A stretch of DNA of 59,802 nt from Vulcanimicrobiota bacterium (GTDB taxonomy: Bacteria > Vulcanimicrobiota > Vulcanimicrobiia > Vulcanimicrobiales > Vulcanimicrobiaceae). Shown one piece after another: positions 1 to 10,014 of the stretch (position 1 is its first letter; every line of letters starts with the position of its first letter). Below the pieces are notes generated by a model. The model had not been told where the DNA came from, ran no database searches, and worked only from the letters and a program-made list of their open reading frames with translations. The stretch lies in contig DAHUYK010000007.1 of NCBI GenBank assembly GCA_027315245.1, positions 1 through 59,802 on the forward strand. The letters run 5' to 3'. Made by a program: the position numbers and the translations under genes.

Positions 1-812
1 AAGCGCTGCTGGCGAGTCCAGGCGCATCCGAGGAGATGGAACGCGTGGTCCTGGAGCGCTTCGGGCTCGAAGCCAGCGACGTCGGCACGCAGACGTACTC
101 GCGGACGCTCGATTACCGCGTGCTCAGCGCGCTCGCCGGCCTGGGAGCGTCGCTGTCGAAGTTCGCCGCCGACGTGCGTATCTTGAGCGCGCCGCCGTTC
201 GGCGAACTGCGCGAGCCATTCGAAGAGCATCAGGTGGGTAGCTCGGCGATGCCGTTCAAGCGCAACCCCATTCTCTGCGAGCGCATGGATTCGCTCGCAC
301 GACTGTTGCCGTCGTATGCGGACGTCGCGTGGCAGAACGCGGCGACGAACTATCTGGAGCGTACGCTCGACGACAGCGCCAACCGGCGCACGATCCTTCC
401 CGAAGCGATGCTCTGCACCGACGAACTGCTCGGCTTGGCCTATCGCGTCGTCGACGGATTGCATGTCGACGAACGGCGCATCGCGCAGAACCTGCGGACG
501 TACGGTCCCTTCGCGGGTACGGAGGCGGTGATGATCGCGGCTGCGCGCGCGGGCGGAGATCGCCAGCGTCTGCACGGCGCGATTCGCGACGCGGCGCTCG
601 CAGCGTGGAGCGCGCTCGAGCGCGGCGAGGACAACTCGCTTGCGATTCTACTCGCCGAGCAGACGGAGCTGACCGCGTACGTCGATCCGGCGGAGATCCG
701 CAGCCTGCTCGACCCGTCGGCGCACATCGGCACCGCACCGGCGCGCGCACGCCGCTTGGCCGAACGCGTCGATGCGCTCGCGCCCTTCCCGAAGCAGGAA
801 CGCGTGTCATGA
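1..812 (+). CDS. purB: Adenylosuccinate lyase, 5'-truncated
   Basis: This is the C-terminal part of adenylosuccinate lyase, which acts twice in purine synthesis: SAICAR to AICAR, and adenylosuccinate to AMP. The frame is open from base 3, so the gene begins outside the window. The fumarase/ASL superfamily signature is visible around bases 238-275 as GSSAMPFKRNP, followed by the helical C-terminal region. The stop overlaps the purC start by four bases (ATGA), so the two genes are translationally coupled. It is the first visible gene of a purB-C-L-Q-S-P operon. The family and position are clear; only the missing N-terminus limits the call. Confidence 0.93.
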   Translation, partial: ALLASPGASEEMERVVLERFGLEASDVGTQTYSRTLDYRVLSALAGLGASLSKFAADVRILSAPPFGELREPFEEHQVGSSAMPFKRNPILCERMDSLARLLPSYADVAWQNAATNYLERTLDDSANRRTILPEAMLCTDELLGLAYRVVDGLHVDERRIAQNLRTYGPFAGTEAVMIAAARAGGDRQRLHGAIRDAALAAWSALERGEDNSLAILLAEQTELTAYVDPAEIRSLLDPSAHIGTAPARARRLAERVDALAPFPKQERVS

Positions 813-1576
813 CGCAGATGACGAAAGGGCCTGAGGTCGCGCGCGGCAAGACGAAGATTCTCTACGAGTTCGCCGATGCACCGCAGCAACTCGTCGTGCA
901 GCAACTCGACGCAATCTCTGCAGGCGATGGCGCGCGTCGCGACACGATCGCCGGAAAGGGACGCCTCGCGGCGCTGACGACATCGCGGGTCTTTCGTCTG
1001 CTCAATAGGCAAGGGCTGCCGACGCACTTCGTCGCTGGAGGAGAAGACGACGACGCAAACGAGATGCTCGTGACGCGCTGCAGCATGATTCCGCTCGAAG
1101 TGGTGACGCGCGGCGTCGCCGCTGGATCGTACGCGCGGCGGCACCCGGAGTTGGAGCGCGGATCGGTGCTCTCGCCACGCGTCATCGAGTTCTTTTTCAA
1201 AGACGACGCGCATCACGACCCGATGATTTCTGTTGAGGAGATCGTCGCGCGCGCCATCGCAACGCCTGCGGAGGTGGAACGGATGACCGAGCTCGCGCAG
1301 GCGACGTTTGCCGTGCTCGAGCGCGCGTGGTCGGAGCGCGACGTGTTGCTCGTCGACTTGAAGACCGAGTTCGGGAGAGCCGCCGGCGGGGCATTGCTCG
1401 TTGCCGATGTCATCGACAACGACTCGTGGCGTATCTGGCCGGGCGGCAGCGAGGCTGCGATGCTCGACAAGCAAATCTACCGCAACCTCGAGCTGCGCGA
1501 CGCGGAGAGTTTGGCGCACGTCAAGCGCGCGTACGAGGAGGTCGCTGCGGCCGTCGCCGGATTCACGGCTTCGTGA
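809..1576 (+). CDS. purC: SAICAR synthetase
   Basis: This is phosphoribosylaminoimidazole-succinocarboxamide synthase, 255 aa, which joins CAIR and aspartate with ATP. The N-terminal region shows the usual ARGKTKILYEF loop. The middle has PLEVVTRGVAAGSY, the family hallmark (E-V-V-x-R-x-x-x-x-GS). The C-terminal half has VLLVDLKTEFG and VADVIDNDSWR, which match the D-x-K-x-E-F-G and D-E-x-x-x-D-S-x-R signatures. The start was chosen at the ATG overlapping the purB stop rather than a longer open frame upstream, because the upstream part is antisense-like sequence within purB. Its stop overlaps the purL GTG start. Confidence 0.96.
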   Translation: MTQMTKGPEVARGKTKILYEFADAPQQLVVQQLDAISAGDGARRDTIAGKGRLAALTTSRVFRLLNRQGLPTHFVAGGEDDDANEMLVTRCSMIPLEVVTRGVAAGSYARRHPELERGSVLSPRVIEFFFKDDAHHDPMISVEEIVARAIATPAEVERMTELAQATFAVLERAWSERDVLLVDLKTEFGRAAGGALLVADVIDNDSWRIWPGGSEAAMLDKQIYRNLELRDAESLAHVKRAYEEVAAAVAGFTAS

Positions 1577-3621
1577 TCGACGTCGCGCTGCACGCGGACG
1601 AGCGGCAGCGTATCGCGAGCGCGCTCGGCCGGGAGCCGACGCGCGTTGAACTTTATGCGTTCGACGCGCAGTGGAGCGAGCATTGCAGCTACAAATCGAG
1701 CCGTGCGCAGCTGCGCCGGTTACCCGTCAGCGGCGAAGACGTCGTCGTAGGGCCCGGTGAAGACGCCGGCGTGCTGCGCCTGGGCGAGCATGACGGTGAG
1801 TTCTACTGCGTCGTCGTCGCGCACGAATCGCACAATCATCCTTCGCAGGTCGTGCCTTTCGAAGGCGCCGCAACCGGTGTCGGCGGCATCGTTCGTGACG
1901 TGTTGTGCATGGGCGCCCAGGTCGTTGGCATTGCCGACGCGCTGCGCTTCGGCGACGTAAGCGACCCTGCAGGGCATCCGCGCCACGTGGCCCGCGCCGT
2001 CGTCGACGGCATTTCGGCGTACGGTAACGCCATCGGCGTGCCGAATCTCGCCGGTGACGTGCATTTTCATCGTGGCTTCGACGAGAACTGCCTCGTCAAC
2101 GTCGTCGCGCTCGGCATCGTGAAGGAAAACGAGATCGTGCACTCTCGTGCGCCCGCGGGCAGCAGCGGATGGCCGCTGCTCCTCGTCGGAAAAGCGACGG
2201 ACCACAGCGGCTTCGGCGGCGCGGCGTTCTCGTCGCTGACGCTCGATGGTGCGAGCGAGGTTGGGAACAGGGGTGCCGTGCAAGTGCCGGATCCGTTCCT
2301 AAAGAGCGTGCTCATGCGCGCGTGCTACCGCGTCTTTGCACTGCTGCGCGAGCGCGGCGCTGTATTTGCCTGCAAAGACCTGGGTGCCGGAGGCATCATG
2401 GGCTGCAGCGCGGAGATCTGCGCAGCCGGCGGGTATGGCGCGAGTATCGATCTCGATCGGGTCAACGTGGCGCAAGAGGGTTTGCCCGCGGAAGTGATCG
2501 CGGTCGGCGAGACACAAGAGCGAATGCTCTTCGTGGTTGCGCCCGAAATGCTCGACGACGTTCTTGCCGTTTTCAACGATGAGTTCTCCCTGCCGCAGAT
2601 CGCGTACAACGCGCGCGCCGTCGTCATCGGCGCGGTGACGCAGGAAAAGCGCTACGTGCTCGTGCATCGCGGCGAGCGCGTCATGGACGTCGACATCGAG
2701 GTGCTGACGACGCCACCGGAGGTGCCGCCGCCGCGCTACGACCCCATCGCACCCGCGACGAAGACGACGCCCGGCGACCGAGAAGCGCTGCCGCAGGTGA
2801 CCGAGGCGCTCTACCGCCGCTACGACAGCGTCGTGCGCGGCTGCACCGTGCTTCCGCGCGGCTATGGAGATGCCGGCGTCGTCGCGCCGATTCCAGGTTC
2901 GCATCTCGGCGTTGCCATCGCGGTCGCAGGTGACCCGGAGATCGGCAGTCACGATCCACGCTTGGCGGCGGAGTACGCGGTGCTGGAAGCCGTGCGCAGC
3001 GTGGCCGCCGTCGGCGCGTGCCCGGTCGGCTTGACCGATTGTCTGAACTTCGGCAACCCGACGAAGCCAGAGCACTACGCGCAGTTCGTCGCAGCGGTCG
3101 ACGGCCTCGTACGCGGCGCTGGAAAGCTCAATCTGCCGTTCGTCTCGGGTAACGTCAGCCTCTATAACGAAGGCGCCCGCGGCGAGGCGGTGCCGCCGTC
3201 GGCGATCGTCGCGTGCGTCGGCGTCCTCGAGGACGTGCGGCGCGTCGTCACGCCGGGGCTCAAAGCGGCAGGAGCGCTCCTCGTTGCTATCGACGACATC
3301 ACAGAACTGCAGCGCATGATGGCGGATGACCGGGTCGCCGCGTGTGCGGTCGCGTGCAGCGAGGGTCTCGTGCCGGCGGTCGCGCGCATGGCGTTTGCCT
3401 CGGCGCGCGAGGGGCGCGCGCTCGGTGCAGAGCTTCACGATGCTGCGCCGGACGATGGCTTCGTTGCGTTCGTCGTCGAGATCGCTGCCGGCGAACACCA
3501 CGCCGGACGCGTCGTGGGGCGCGTCGTGGCAGAGCCGGTCGTGCGTTCGCGCGATCGCCGCGAGGCGACGGCCGATCTCTACGCGGCATGGTCGGAGCGC
3601 CTGACGGAACTCTACGCGTGA
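1573..3621 (+). CDS. purL: FGAM synthase large subunit
   Basis: This is phosphoribosylformylglycinamidine synthase subunit II, 682 aa, the small PurL form that works with separate PurQ and PurS subunits. It uses ATP and PurQ-derived ammonia to convert FGAR to FGAM. The catalytic-site motif HCSYKSSR starts at His37, and ESHNHPSQVVPFEGAATGVGG follows as the nucleotide-binding segment. Two AIRS-like halves can be followed, with KDLGAGGIMGCSAE in the first and GNVSLYNE in the second. Translation is taken from the GTG that overlaps the purC stop; a much longer upstream frame would lie inside purC. The stop overlaps the purQ GTG. Confidence 0.95.
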   Translation: MIDVALHADERQRIASALGREPTRVELYAFDAQWSEHCSYKSSRAQLRRLPVSGEDVVVGPGEDAGVLRLGEHDGEFYCVVVAHESHNHPSQVVPFEGAATGVGGIVRDVLCMGAQVVGIADALRFGDVSDPAGHPRHVARAVVDGISAYGNAIGVPNLAGDVHFHRGFDENCLVNVVALGIVKENEIVHSRAPAGSSGWPLLLVGKATDHSGFGGAAFSSLTLDGASEVGNRGAVQVPDPFLKSVLMRACYRVFALLRERGAVFACKDLGAGGIMGCSAEICAAGGYGASIDLDRVNVAQEGLPAEVIAVGETQERMLFVVAPEMLDDVLAVFNDEFSLPQIAYNARAVVIGAVTQEKRYVLVHRGERVMDVDIEVLTTPPEVPPPRYDPIAPATKTTPGDREALPQVTEALYRRYDSVVRGCTVLPRGYGDAGVVAPIPGSHLGVAIAVAGDPEIGSHDPRLAAEYAVLEAVRSVAAVGACPVGLTDCLNFGNPTKPEHYAQFVAAVDGLVRGAGKLNLPFVSGNVSLYNEGARGEAVPPSAIVACVGVLEDVRRVVTPGLKAAGALLVAIDDITELQRMMADDRVAACAVACSEGLVPAVARMAFASAREGRALGAELHDAAPDDGFVAFVVEIAAGEHHAGRVVGRVVAEPVVRSRDRREATADLYAAWSERLTELYA

Positions 3622-4331
3622 GGCGAATCGCTGTGCTCGTCTTTCCCGGGACAAACTCCGAAGAAGAGACCGTTCGCCTTCTCCGCGCGTATGCAGGCGA
3701 GGCGGAGCTCGTCCATTGGAGCCGCGCCCGTACGCTGCCCGCGTACGACGCGTATGTCATCGCGGGCGGCTTCGCGTACGAAGACCGGATTCGCGCCGGC
3801 GCAATCGCGGCGCGCGACGCAATGATGGAGCCGGTCATCGACGGTGCGGTACGCGGAAAGCTCGTGCTCGGCATCTGCAATGGCGCGCAGATTCTGCTCG
3901 AGGCTGGTCTGGTTCCGGGCGGGTCCAACGGACGGCCAACGGCGGCGTTCACGCGCAACGCGCCTAACGGACATTTCATCTGCAAGCAAGTCAGCGTAAA
4001 ACTCGCAGTCGATCCCCAGCGCAGTGCCATCACATCGTCGCTGGCACCCGGAGCGGTGATGCCGGCGTGGGCGGCGCACGCCGAGGGGCGCCTGGCGGCA
4101 CGGGCGGCGGACCTGGCGGCACTCGTCGACGGCGAGCACGTGGCATTCGTCTACGCAAGACCCGACGGCGTCGTCGACGATGGCGCAACGCCGAACGGAT
4201 CGGCATTGCGCTGCGCAGGGCTTGTAAACCGCGAAGGCAATGTTCTCGCGGTCATGCCGCATCCCGAACGCATCTATCCACAGCACTCGCCGCTCTTCGA
4301 GAGCTTCGTGCGGGCCGTGAACGCGCCGTGA
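3618..4331 (+). CDS. purQ: FGAM synthase glutaminase subunit
   Basis: This is the glutamine amidotransferase subunit of FGAM synthase, 237 aa. It hydrolyses glutamine and feeds ammonia to PurL. The class I GATase triad is present: the nucleophile Cys87 in LVLGICNGAQIL, and His and Glu in the C-terminal AVMPHPERIY. The N-terminus RRIAVLVFPGTNSEEE is typical of PurQ. The GTG start overlaps the purL stop and the stop overlaps the next GTG, so the purL-purQ-purS set is coupled as expected for a three-subunit complex. Confidence 0.95.
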   Translation: MRRIAVLVFPGTNSEEETVRLLRAYAGEAELVHWSRARTLPAYDAYVIAGGFAYEDRIRAGAIAARDAMMEPVIDGAVRGKLVLGICNGAQILLEAGLVPGGSNGRPTAAFTRNAPNGHFICKQVSVKLAVDPQRSAITSSLAPGAVMPAWAAHAEGRLAARAADLAALVDGEHVAFVYARPDGVVDDGATPNGSALRCAGLVNREGNVLAVMPHPERIYPQHSPLFESFVRAVNAP

Positions 4332-4717
4332 AACGCTGGATCGCCGTGCGTCTGAAGCTTTCCGACAACACGGCCTATACGGCCCTCGTCGCGTTGCGAA
4401 GCACCGGCATCGACGTCGCCCACGTCGAGCGCGCGCGGCTGGTGCGCGCCGAGGGCGTGAGCGAGGCTGCGATGATCGCTGCGGTCGAGCGCGACGAAGC
4501 AATCTTCAACACGCATCTTCACGAAGCGCACGTACGTGAGGCTGACCATCCGCAAGCCGGCGAGATATGGGTCTGGCCGAGGGACGCAGGCGGCGACGCC
4601 TGGAGCTGGCAACTGCGAGATGGACGCGGCGCGCCGCTCGACACGGCCACGCTGAGGCGCGCATGCGATGCGCTCCTGTGCAACCCCGCCATCGAAGAGG
4701 CGCGGTACCCCGCATGA
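4328..4717 (+). CDS. purS: PurS-like third subunit of FGAM synthase, extended
   Basis: This 129-aa protein occupies the place where a PurS subunit is required beside a small-type PurL and PurQ. Canonical PurS is about 80 aa. The C-terminus, LRRACDALLCNPAIEEARY, closely resembles the PurS ending (helix, then L-x-N-x-V-I-E-x-Y). The N-terminus WIAVRLKLSDNTAYTALVAL could form the first strand and helix. About 45 residues in between, including EIWVWPRDAGGDAWSW, have no counterpart in PurS that I recognise. It is coupled by overlaps to purQ and purP. The assignment is inferred from context plus the C-terminal match; an unrelated small operon protein is possible. Confidence 0.6.
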   Translation: MKRWIAVRLKLSDNTAYTALVALRSTGIDVAHVERARLVRAEGVSEAAMIAAVERDEAIFNTHLHEAHVREADHPQAGEIWVWPRDAGGDAWSWQLRDGRGAPLDTATLRRACDALLCNPAIEEARYPA

Positions 4718-5736
4718 ATCCGTCGTATACGATTGCGACGCTCGGCTCTCACTCCGCACTGCAAATTCTCAAGGGCGCACACGACGAGGGCTTTGCGACG
4801 CTTGCGATCGCAAACCGCGAAACCGAGGGTCTGTATCGCTCGTTTCGGTTCGTCGACGAGGTGATGACGCTCGAGCGCTACGCGGAGTTTCCGTCGATCG
4901 TCGCCGAACTCGAGCAGCGCAGGGTGATCATCGTTCCCCACGGCTCCTTTGTCGCGTACCTTTCGCTCGACGATCACAAACGCATGAAGATTCCATACTT
5001 CGGAAACAAGGCGGTGCTCGATTGGGAGGCGAGCCGGGACATGCAGCGCGAGTGGCTCTCGCGCGCCGGCTTGCGTCTTCCGCGGCAGTTTCGCAGCGGA
5101 GCGGAGATCGATCGCCCGGTGATCGTGAAGCTCTATGGGGCATTGGGCGGTAAGGGGTACATGTTCATCCGGGATGCCGCCGATTTCGAGACGCGTGCGA
5201 CGCGCCTGCACGAAGCGTACATCATTCAGGAGTACGTTATCGGCGTGCCGCTCTACGTCCACTATTTCTATTCGCCGCTCGAGGACCGTCTGGAGATTCT
5301 GTCGATGGATCGCCGCTACGAGACGAACGTCGACTCGCTCGGCCGTATTCCTGCGGCTGCGCAAGAAGGCATGGACGTCGACCCTTCGTACGTCGTCGTC
5401 GGCAATCAGCCGGTGAGCCTGCGGGAGTCGATGCTGGCGGAAGCCTATGACATGGGCGAACGCGTCGTGAAGACGAGCCGGGAGATATGCGGGCCGAAGG
5501 GACTCTTCGGCGCATTTTGCATCGAAACGATCATCACGCCCGACATGAAGTTCTACGTCATGGAGATTTCGGCCAGGATCGTCGCCGGAACGAACCTCTT
5601 CATCGACGGATCTCCGTACTCATATCTCTACTATTCGGAACCGATGTCGACGGGCAGACGGATCGCGCGGGAGTTGAAGAACGCGCTGTTGAGCAACAAT
5701 CTCGCGCTGGTGCTGGATGATTCGAGCGTTCTGTAG
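4714..5736 (+). CDS. purP: PurP, formate-dependent FAICAR synthetase (archaeal type)
   Basis: This is 5-formaminoimidazole-4-carboxamide ribonucleotide synthetase, 340 aa, an ATP-grasp enzyme. It formylates AICAR using formate and ATP instead of the folate-dependent PurH reaction. PurP hallmarks run in order: IATLGSHSALQILKGA at the N-terminus, IIVPHGSFVAYL, IPYFGNKAVL, the ATP-grasp glycine loop GALGGKGY, IHYFYSPL-like YVHYFYSPLED, and the C-terminal metal/ATP region VMEISARIVAGTN with PYSYLYYSEPMS. All expected functional segments are intact. The family is best known from Archaea, so its place inside a bacterial pur operon is unusual. The ATG overlaps the purS-like stop. Confidence 0.92.
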   Translation: MNPSYTIATLGSHSALQILKGAHDEGFATLAIANRETEGLYRSFRFVDEVMTLERYAEFPSIVAELEQRRVIIVPHGSFVAYLSLDDHKRMKIPYFGNKAVLDWEASRDMQREWLSRAGLRLPRQFRSGAEIDRPVIVKLYGALGGKGYMFIRDAADFETRATRLHEAYIIQEYVIGVPLYVHYFYSPLEDRLEILSMDRRYETNVDSLGRIPAAAQEGMDVDPSYVVVGNQPVSLRESMLAEAYDMGERVVKTSREICGPKGLFGAFCIETIITPDMKFYVMEISARIVAGTNLFIDGSPYSYLYYSEPMSTGRRIARELKNALLSNNLALVLDDSSVL

Positions 5737-6838
5737 CGCGCTCGCGCTGTCGTTCGCGCTGCTGCCGCTTGCGGCAAGCGCCACGCTGGAGGCGGATCCG
5801 CAAGTGCTGTATGCGCAGATGAAGGCCGCGTACGACAAAGCTCAGGCGAACGGATGGGATTACCTCGATCAAGAGTACTATCTGAGCACGATCTTCAACG
5901 CTGGGCGCGCGTACTCGCTGCAGCGGCCGAACGACCCCGCGTACGGCGAGCTTGCGACGCTCGCGGTGCGGATGGGTGCAGCGCTCGACTACAACCCGCT
6001 GACGAATGAAGACGCGGCAACGTGGTACGTGCGTGAAGCGTGTCTGTGGGTGGGGAAGAACACGACTGACCCGAACCTCTTGCGCGATGCGGCGACGCTG
6101 CTCGTTCGCGTGAATGCGGAAGACGGTAATCCCGAGACGCTCGCAACGTTGGCGGACGAGGACGCCGTTGCGCTCGCGGCGCAGTTTCCGCACGACGTAC
6201 AGGCGGAACGTCTTCCGCTGGAAGCCGATTGGCGTGCGTGGCAGCTCACGCACGATCCCGCGTGGCGCTCGAAGGCGCTCGCGCGCGCGGCGCAGCCGGA
6301 TTTCCCGATTGCTGACCTTTCGGTGCTGGACGCGGGTGCCTTCGTCGACGCCGCGCAGAATGCCCTCGCGAACGTTAGCGGTTACACACCGCAGGACCGC
6401 GCGAACGCGGCCGTCATCGTCGATCGGCTGCGCCGCGTCGGGAAGCTGCAGGTCATCGCCCGGACGCGCGCCGTCCCGGAGAGCGTCTATTTGACGCGGC
6501 TCGCGCCGGCCGACGAGTACTTCGGGCCGTTCGGGATGTCGGTGCTTGGCATCGAAAACGATATCAAACACGTGAACTTCATGCTCGACTACAAGTACGG
6601 AAATCGCGAGAGCGATGCGGCGGTGAACGTTGCGGTGGCGGTTGACGACATGCACCGCGTCTATCCGCGCGACCGCGACATGGCAAAGCTCCTGTACGAG
6701 TGCATCGCGATGCTCGGCCGAATGACGACGCCGCAGGCCCAGGCGGAGGCGGCGCATTTGCGCGGCATCTTGACCGTGGAGTACCAGAGCTCGCCGCAGG
6801 CGCAGCAACTGCTCGGCAGCCCGCAACCCGGCTCGTGA
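5717..6838 (+). CDS. Secreted protein of unknown function between the two purP genes
   Basis: This 373-aa protein starts with a clear signal peptide (MIRAFCSALALSFALLPLAASA, cleavage likely after ASA). The rest is a soluble, alpha-helical-looking, Ala-rich domain without a motif I recognise; its spacing of aromatic and alanine residues is compatible with helical repeats. Its start lies 20 bases inside the end of purP and its stop overlaps the GTG of the purP-like gene, so it is embedded in the purine operon. An exported protein between two cytosolic purine enzymes is odd, and no role in purine synthesis can be read from the sequence. Confidence 0.75.
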   Translation: MIRAFCSALALSFALLPLAASATLEADPQVLYAQMKAAYDKAQANGWDYLDQEYYLSTIFNAGRAYSLQRPNDPAYGELATLAVRMGAALDYNPLTNEDAATWYVREACLWVGKNTTDPNLLRDAATLLVRVNAEDGNPETLATLADEDAVALAAQFPHDVQAERLPLEADWRAWQLTHDPAWRSKALARAAQPDFPIADLSVLDAGAFVDAAQNALANVSGYTPQDRANAAVIVDRLRRVGKLQVIARTRAVPESVYLTRLAPADEYFGPFGMSVLGIENDIKHVNFMLDYKYGNRESDAAVNVAVAVDDMHRVYPRDRDMAKLLYECIAMLGRMTTPQAQAEAAHLRGILTVEYQSSPQAQQLLGSPQPGS

Positions 6839-7932
6839 AGGGGATCGCGCTCAGCTGCATCGGCAGTCACTCCGCACTCGACGTGGCGGCGGGCGCGCGC
6901 GCGCAAGGACTGCGCAGCATCGTGCTCACGGCGCGCGGACGGGAGCGCACGTACGCGCAGCACTTTGCACGCCGGGCCGGTCCGCCCCCGCGCGGGTGCG
7001 TCGACGAAGTGATCGAGCTGCGCGACTTTACGGAACTCTTGGACGCGAGCGTGCAGGCTCGACTCCTGGCGAACAACGCGATCTTCGTTCCCAACCGCTC
7101 GTTCGAGGTCTATCTGCGCCGACGCTACACATACGACGAGATCGAGCGCGGCATGACGGTTCCGGTGTTCGGAAACCGGCGTCTGCTGCGTGCGGAGGAG
7201 CGCGATGAGCCCGACAATCAGTACGCGCTCCTGCGGCGCGCGGGGATCGTGCATCCGCTGCAGTTCGGCTCGCCCGAGGAGATCGATCGGCTTGTGATGG
7301 TGAAGGCGCCGCACGCGCGTATCAGCTTCGAGCGCGCGTTCTTCCTCTGCTCGTCGCCGCGCGAGTATCGCGAGGCGGCGGCGCGGCTCATGGACGAGGG
7401 AAGCCTGAGCGAAGCGGGATTGGCGGGTGCGATCATCGAGGAGTATTTGCTCGGTCCGGCGATCAACTTGAACTTTTTCTACTCTCCGGTGCTGGGCGAA
7501 CTCGAACTGCTCGGCACCGACACGCGCCGTCAGACAAACCTCGAAGGGTTGCGCAACGTGCCGCCGAGCGCGTTGGATGCGGTACGCTCGATTCCGATGC
7601 GCCTGGAAGAAGCCGGCCACATCGCCGCGACGATGACGGAGTCGATGTTGGAGACGGCGTTCGCGATGGGTGAAGCGTTCGTCGCGGCAGCAAGCGAGGC
7701 AACGCCTCCCGGCGTCATCGGACCGTTCGCGCTGCAGTGTACGATCGTCGCCGGGCCGCCGAAAGGGCTCGTCTGCTACGACGTGTCGCTGCGCATTCCC
7801 GGCTCCCCCGGCACGCGCTTCACACCCTACTCGGCATACCGCTGGGGGCGCGACGTCTCGGTCGGCGAGCGCATCGCGATGGAAGTAGTCATGGCGCGCG
7901 ACGCGAATACGCTGGACGCAATCGTCACATAG
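6835..7932 (+). CDS. PurP-like paralog with degenerate ATP-grasp loop
   Basis: This 365-aa protein is a second PurP-family member. It keeps the N-terminal CIGSHSALDVAAGARAQG, VPVFGNRRLL, the NFFYSPVLGELELLGTD segment and GVIGPFALQ. Key positions differ from the first copy. The VPHGS motif is VPNRS, the glycine loop (GALGGKGY in PurP) is replaced by PHARISFERAFF, and E-x-S-x-R near the C-terminus is DVSLR. ATP binding as in true PurP is therefore doubtful. It may be a regulatory or structural partner of PurP, or have a different substrate. The start is the GTG overlapping the upstream stop. Confidence 0.8.
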   Translation: MKGIALSCIGSHSALDVAAGARAQGLRSIVLTARGRERTYAQHFARRAGPPPRGCVDEVIELRDFTELLDASVQARLLANNAIFVPNRSFEVYLRRRYTYDEIERGMTVPVFGNRRLLRAEERDEPDNQYALLRRAGIVHPLQFGSPEEIDRLVMVKAPHARISFERAFFLCSSPREYREAAARLMDEGSLSEAGLAGAIIEEYLLGPAINLNFFYSPVLGELELLGTDTRRQTNLEGLRNVPPSALDAVRSIPMRLEEAGHIAATMTESMLETAFAMGEAFVAAASEATPPGVIGPFALQCTIVAGPPKGLVCYDVSLRIPGSPGTRFTPYSAYRWGRDVSVGERIAMEVVMARDANTLDAIVT

Positions 7933-7941
7933 GAGGAGTTT

Positions 7942-8471
7942 ATGGCTACACAAGCATTGGAAGAGCGCGCCGGCGCGATCACGTTCAAAGGTGAGCCCAA
8001 AACGCTCGTCGGACGCGCGCTGCGCGAGGGCGACGCGCTACCGCAGTTCACGCTCGTCGGCGCGGATCTGCAGCCGGTCTCGCCGCGGGCGCTCACGGCG
8101 AAGGGCGCGGCGATGCTCGTCGTGGTTCCGTCGCTCGACACCGGCGTCTGCTCCCTGGAATCCAAGACCTTCAACGCACGCATCGGCGAGCTGCCGGCCG
8201 GGGTGACGGCGTACGTCGTGAGCCGCGATCTGCCGTTCGCGATGGCGCGATGGGCGAAGGAGCAGGGCGACATGAAACTGCAGATGCTCTCGGATTATTT
8301 GGATCATAGCTTCGGACGGGCGACAGGCTTGGAGATCAAGGAGTTGGGTCTGCTCGCGCGGGCCGTGATCGTCGTCGGAAAGGACGGCCGCGTGCGCTCC
8401 GTGCAGCTCGTGCACGAGGTCGCGCAGGAACCGAACTACGACGACGCGATCGCCGCTGCGAGGGCGGCCGC

Positions 8472-8478
<7 letters not shown>
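7942..8478 (+). CDS. tpx: Thiol peroxidase lacking the resolving cysteine
   Basis: This is a Tpx-family peroxiredoxin, 178 aa, which reduces peroxides in the cytosol. The peroxidatic cysteine is in PSLDTGVCSLESKTF (family form D-T-x-V-C). Canonical Tpx has a resolving cysteine in LPFAQARFC. Here the equivalent is LPFAMARWA, and no second cysteine exists anywhere in the protein, so it must work as a 1-Cys enzyme or rely on an external thiol. It has one of the strongest ribosome binding sites in the window (AGGAGGAG, 7926-7937 region). It lies between the purine genes purP-like and guaA. Confidence 0.88.
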
Positions 8479-10004
<1,526 letters not shown>

Positions 10005-10014
10005 CGGCGCGCTG

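Noticed and set aside
2299-3654. Long reverse-strand open frame opposite purL, and similar long antisense frames opposite most GC-rich genes
   Set aside because: Composition is Arg/Asp/His-rich with no motif. These are typical mirror frames of high-GC codon use.
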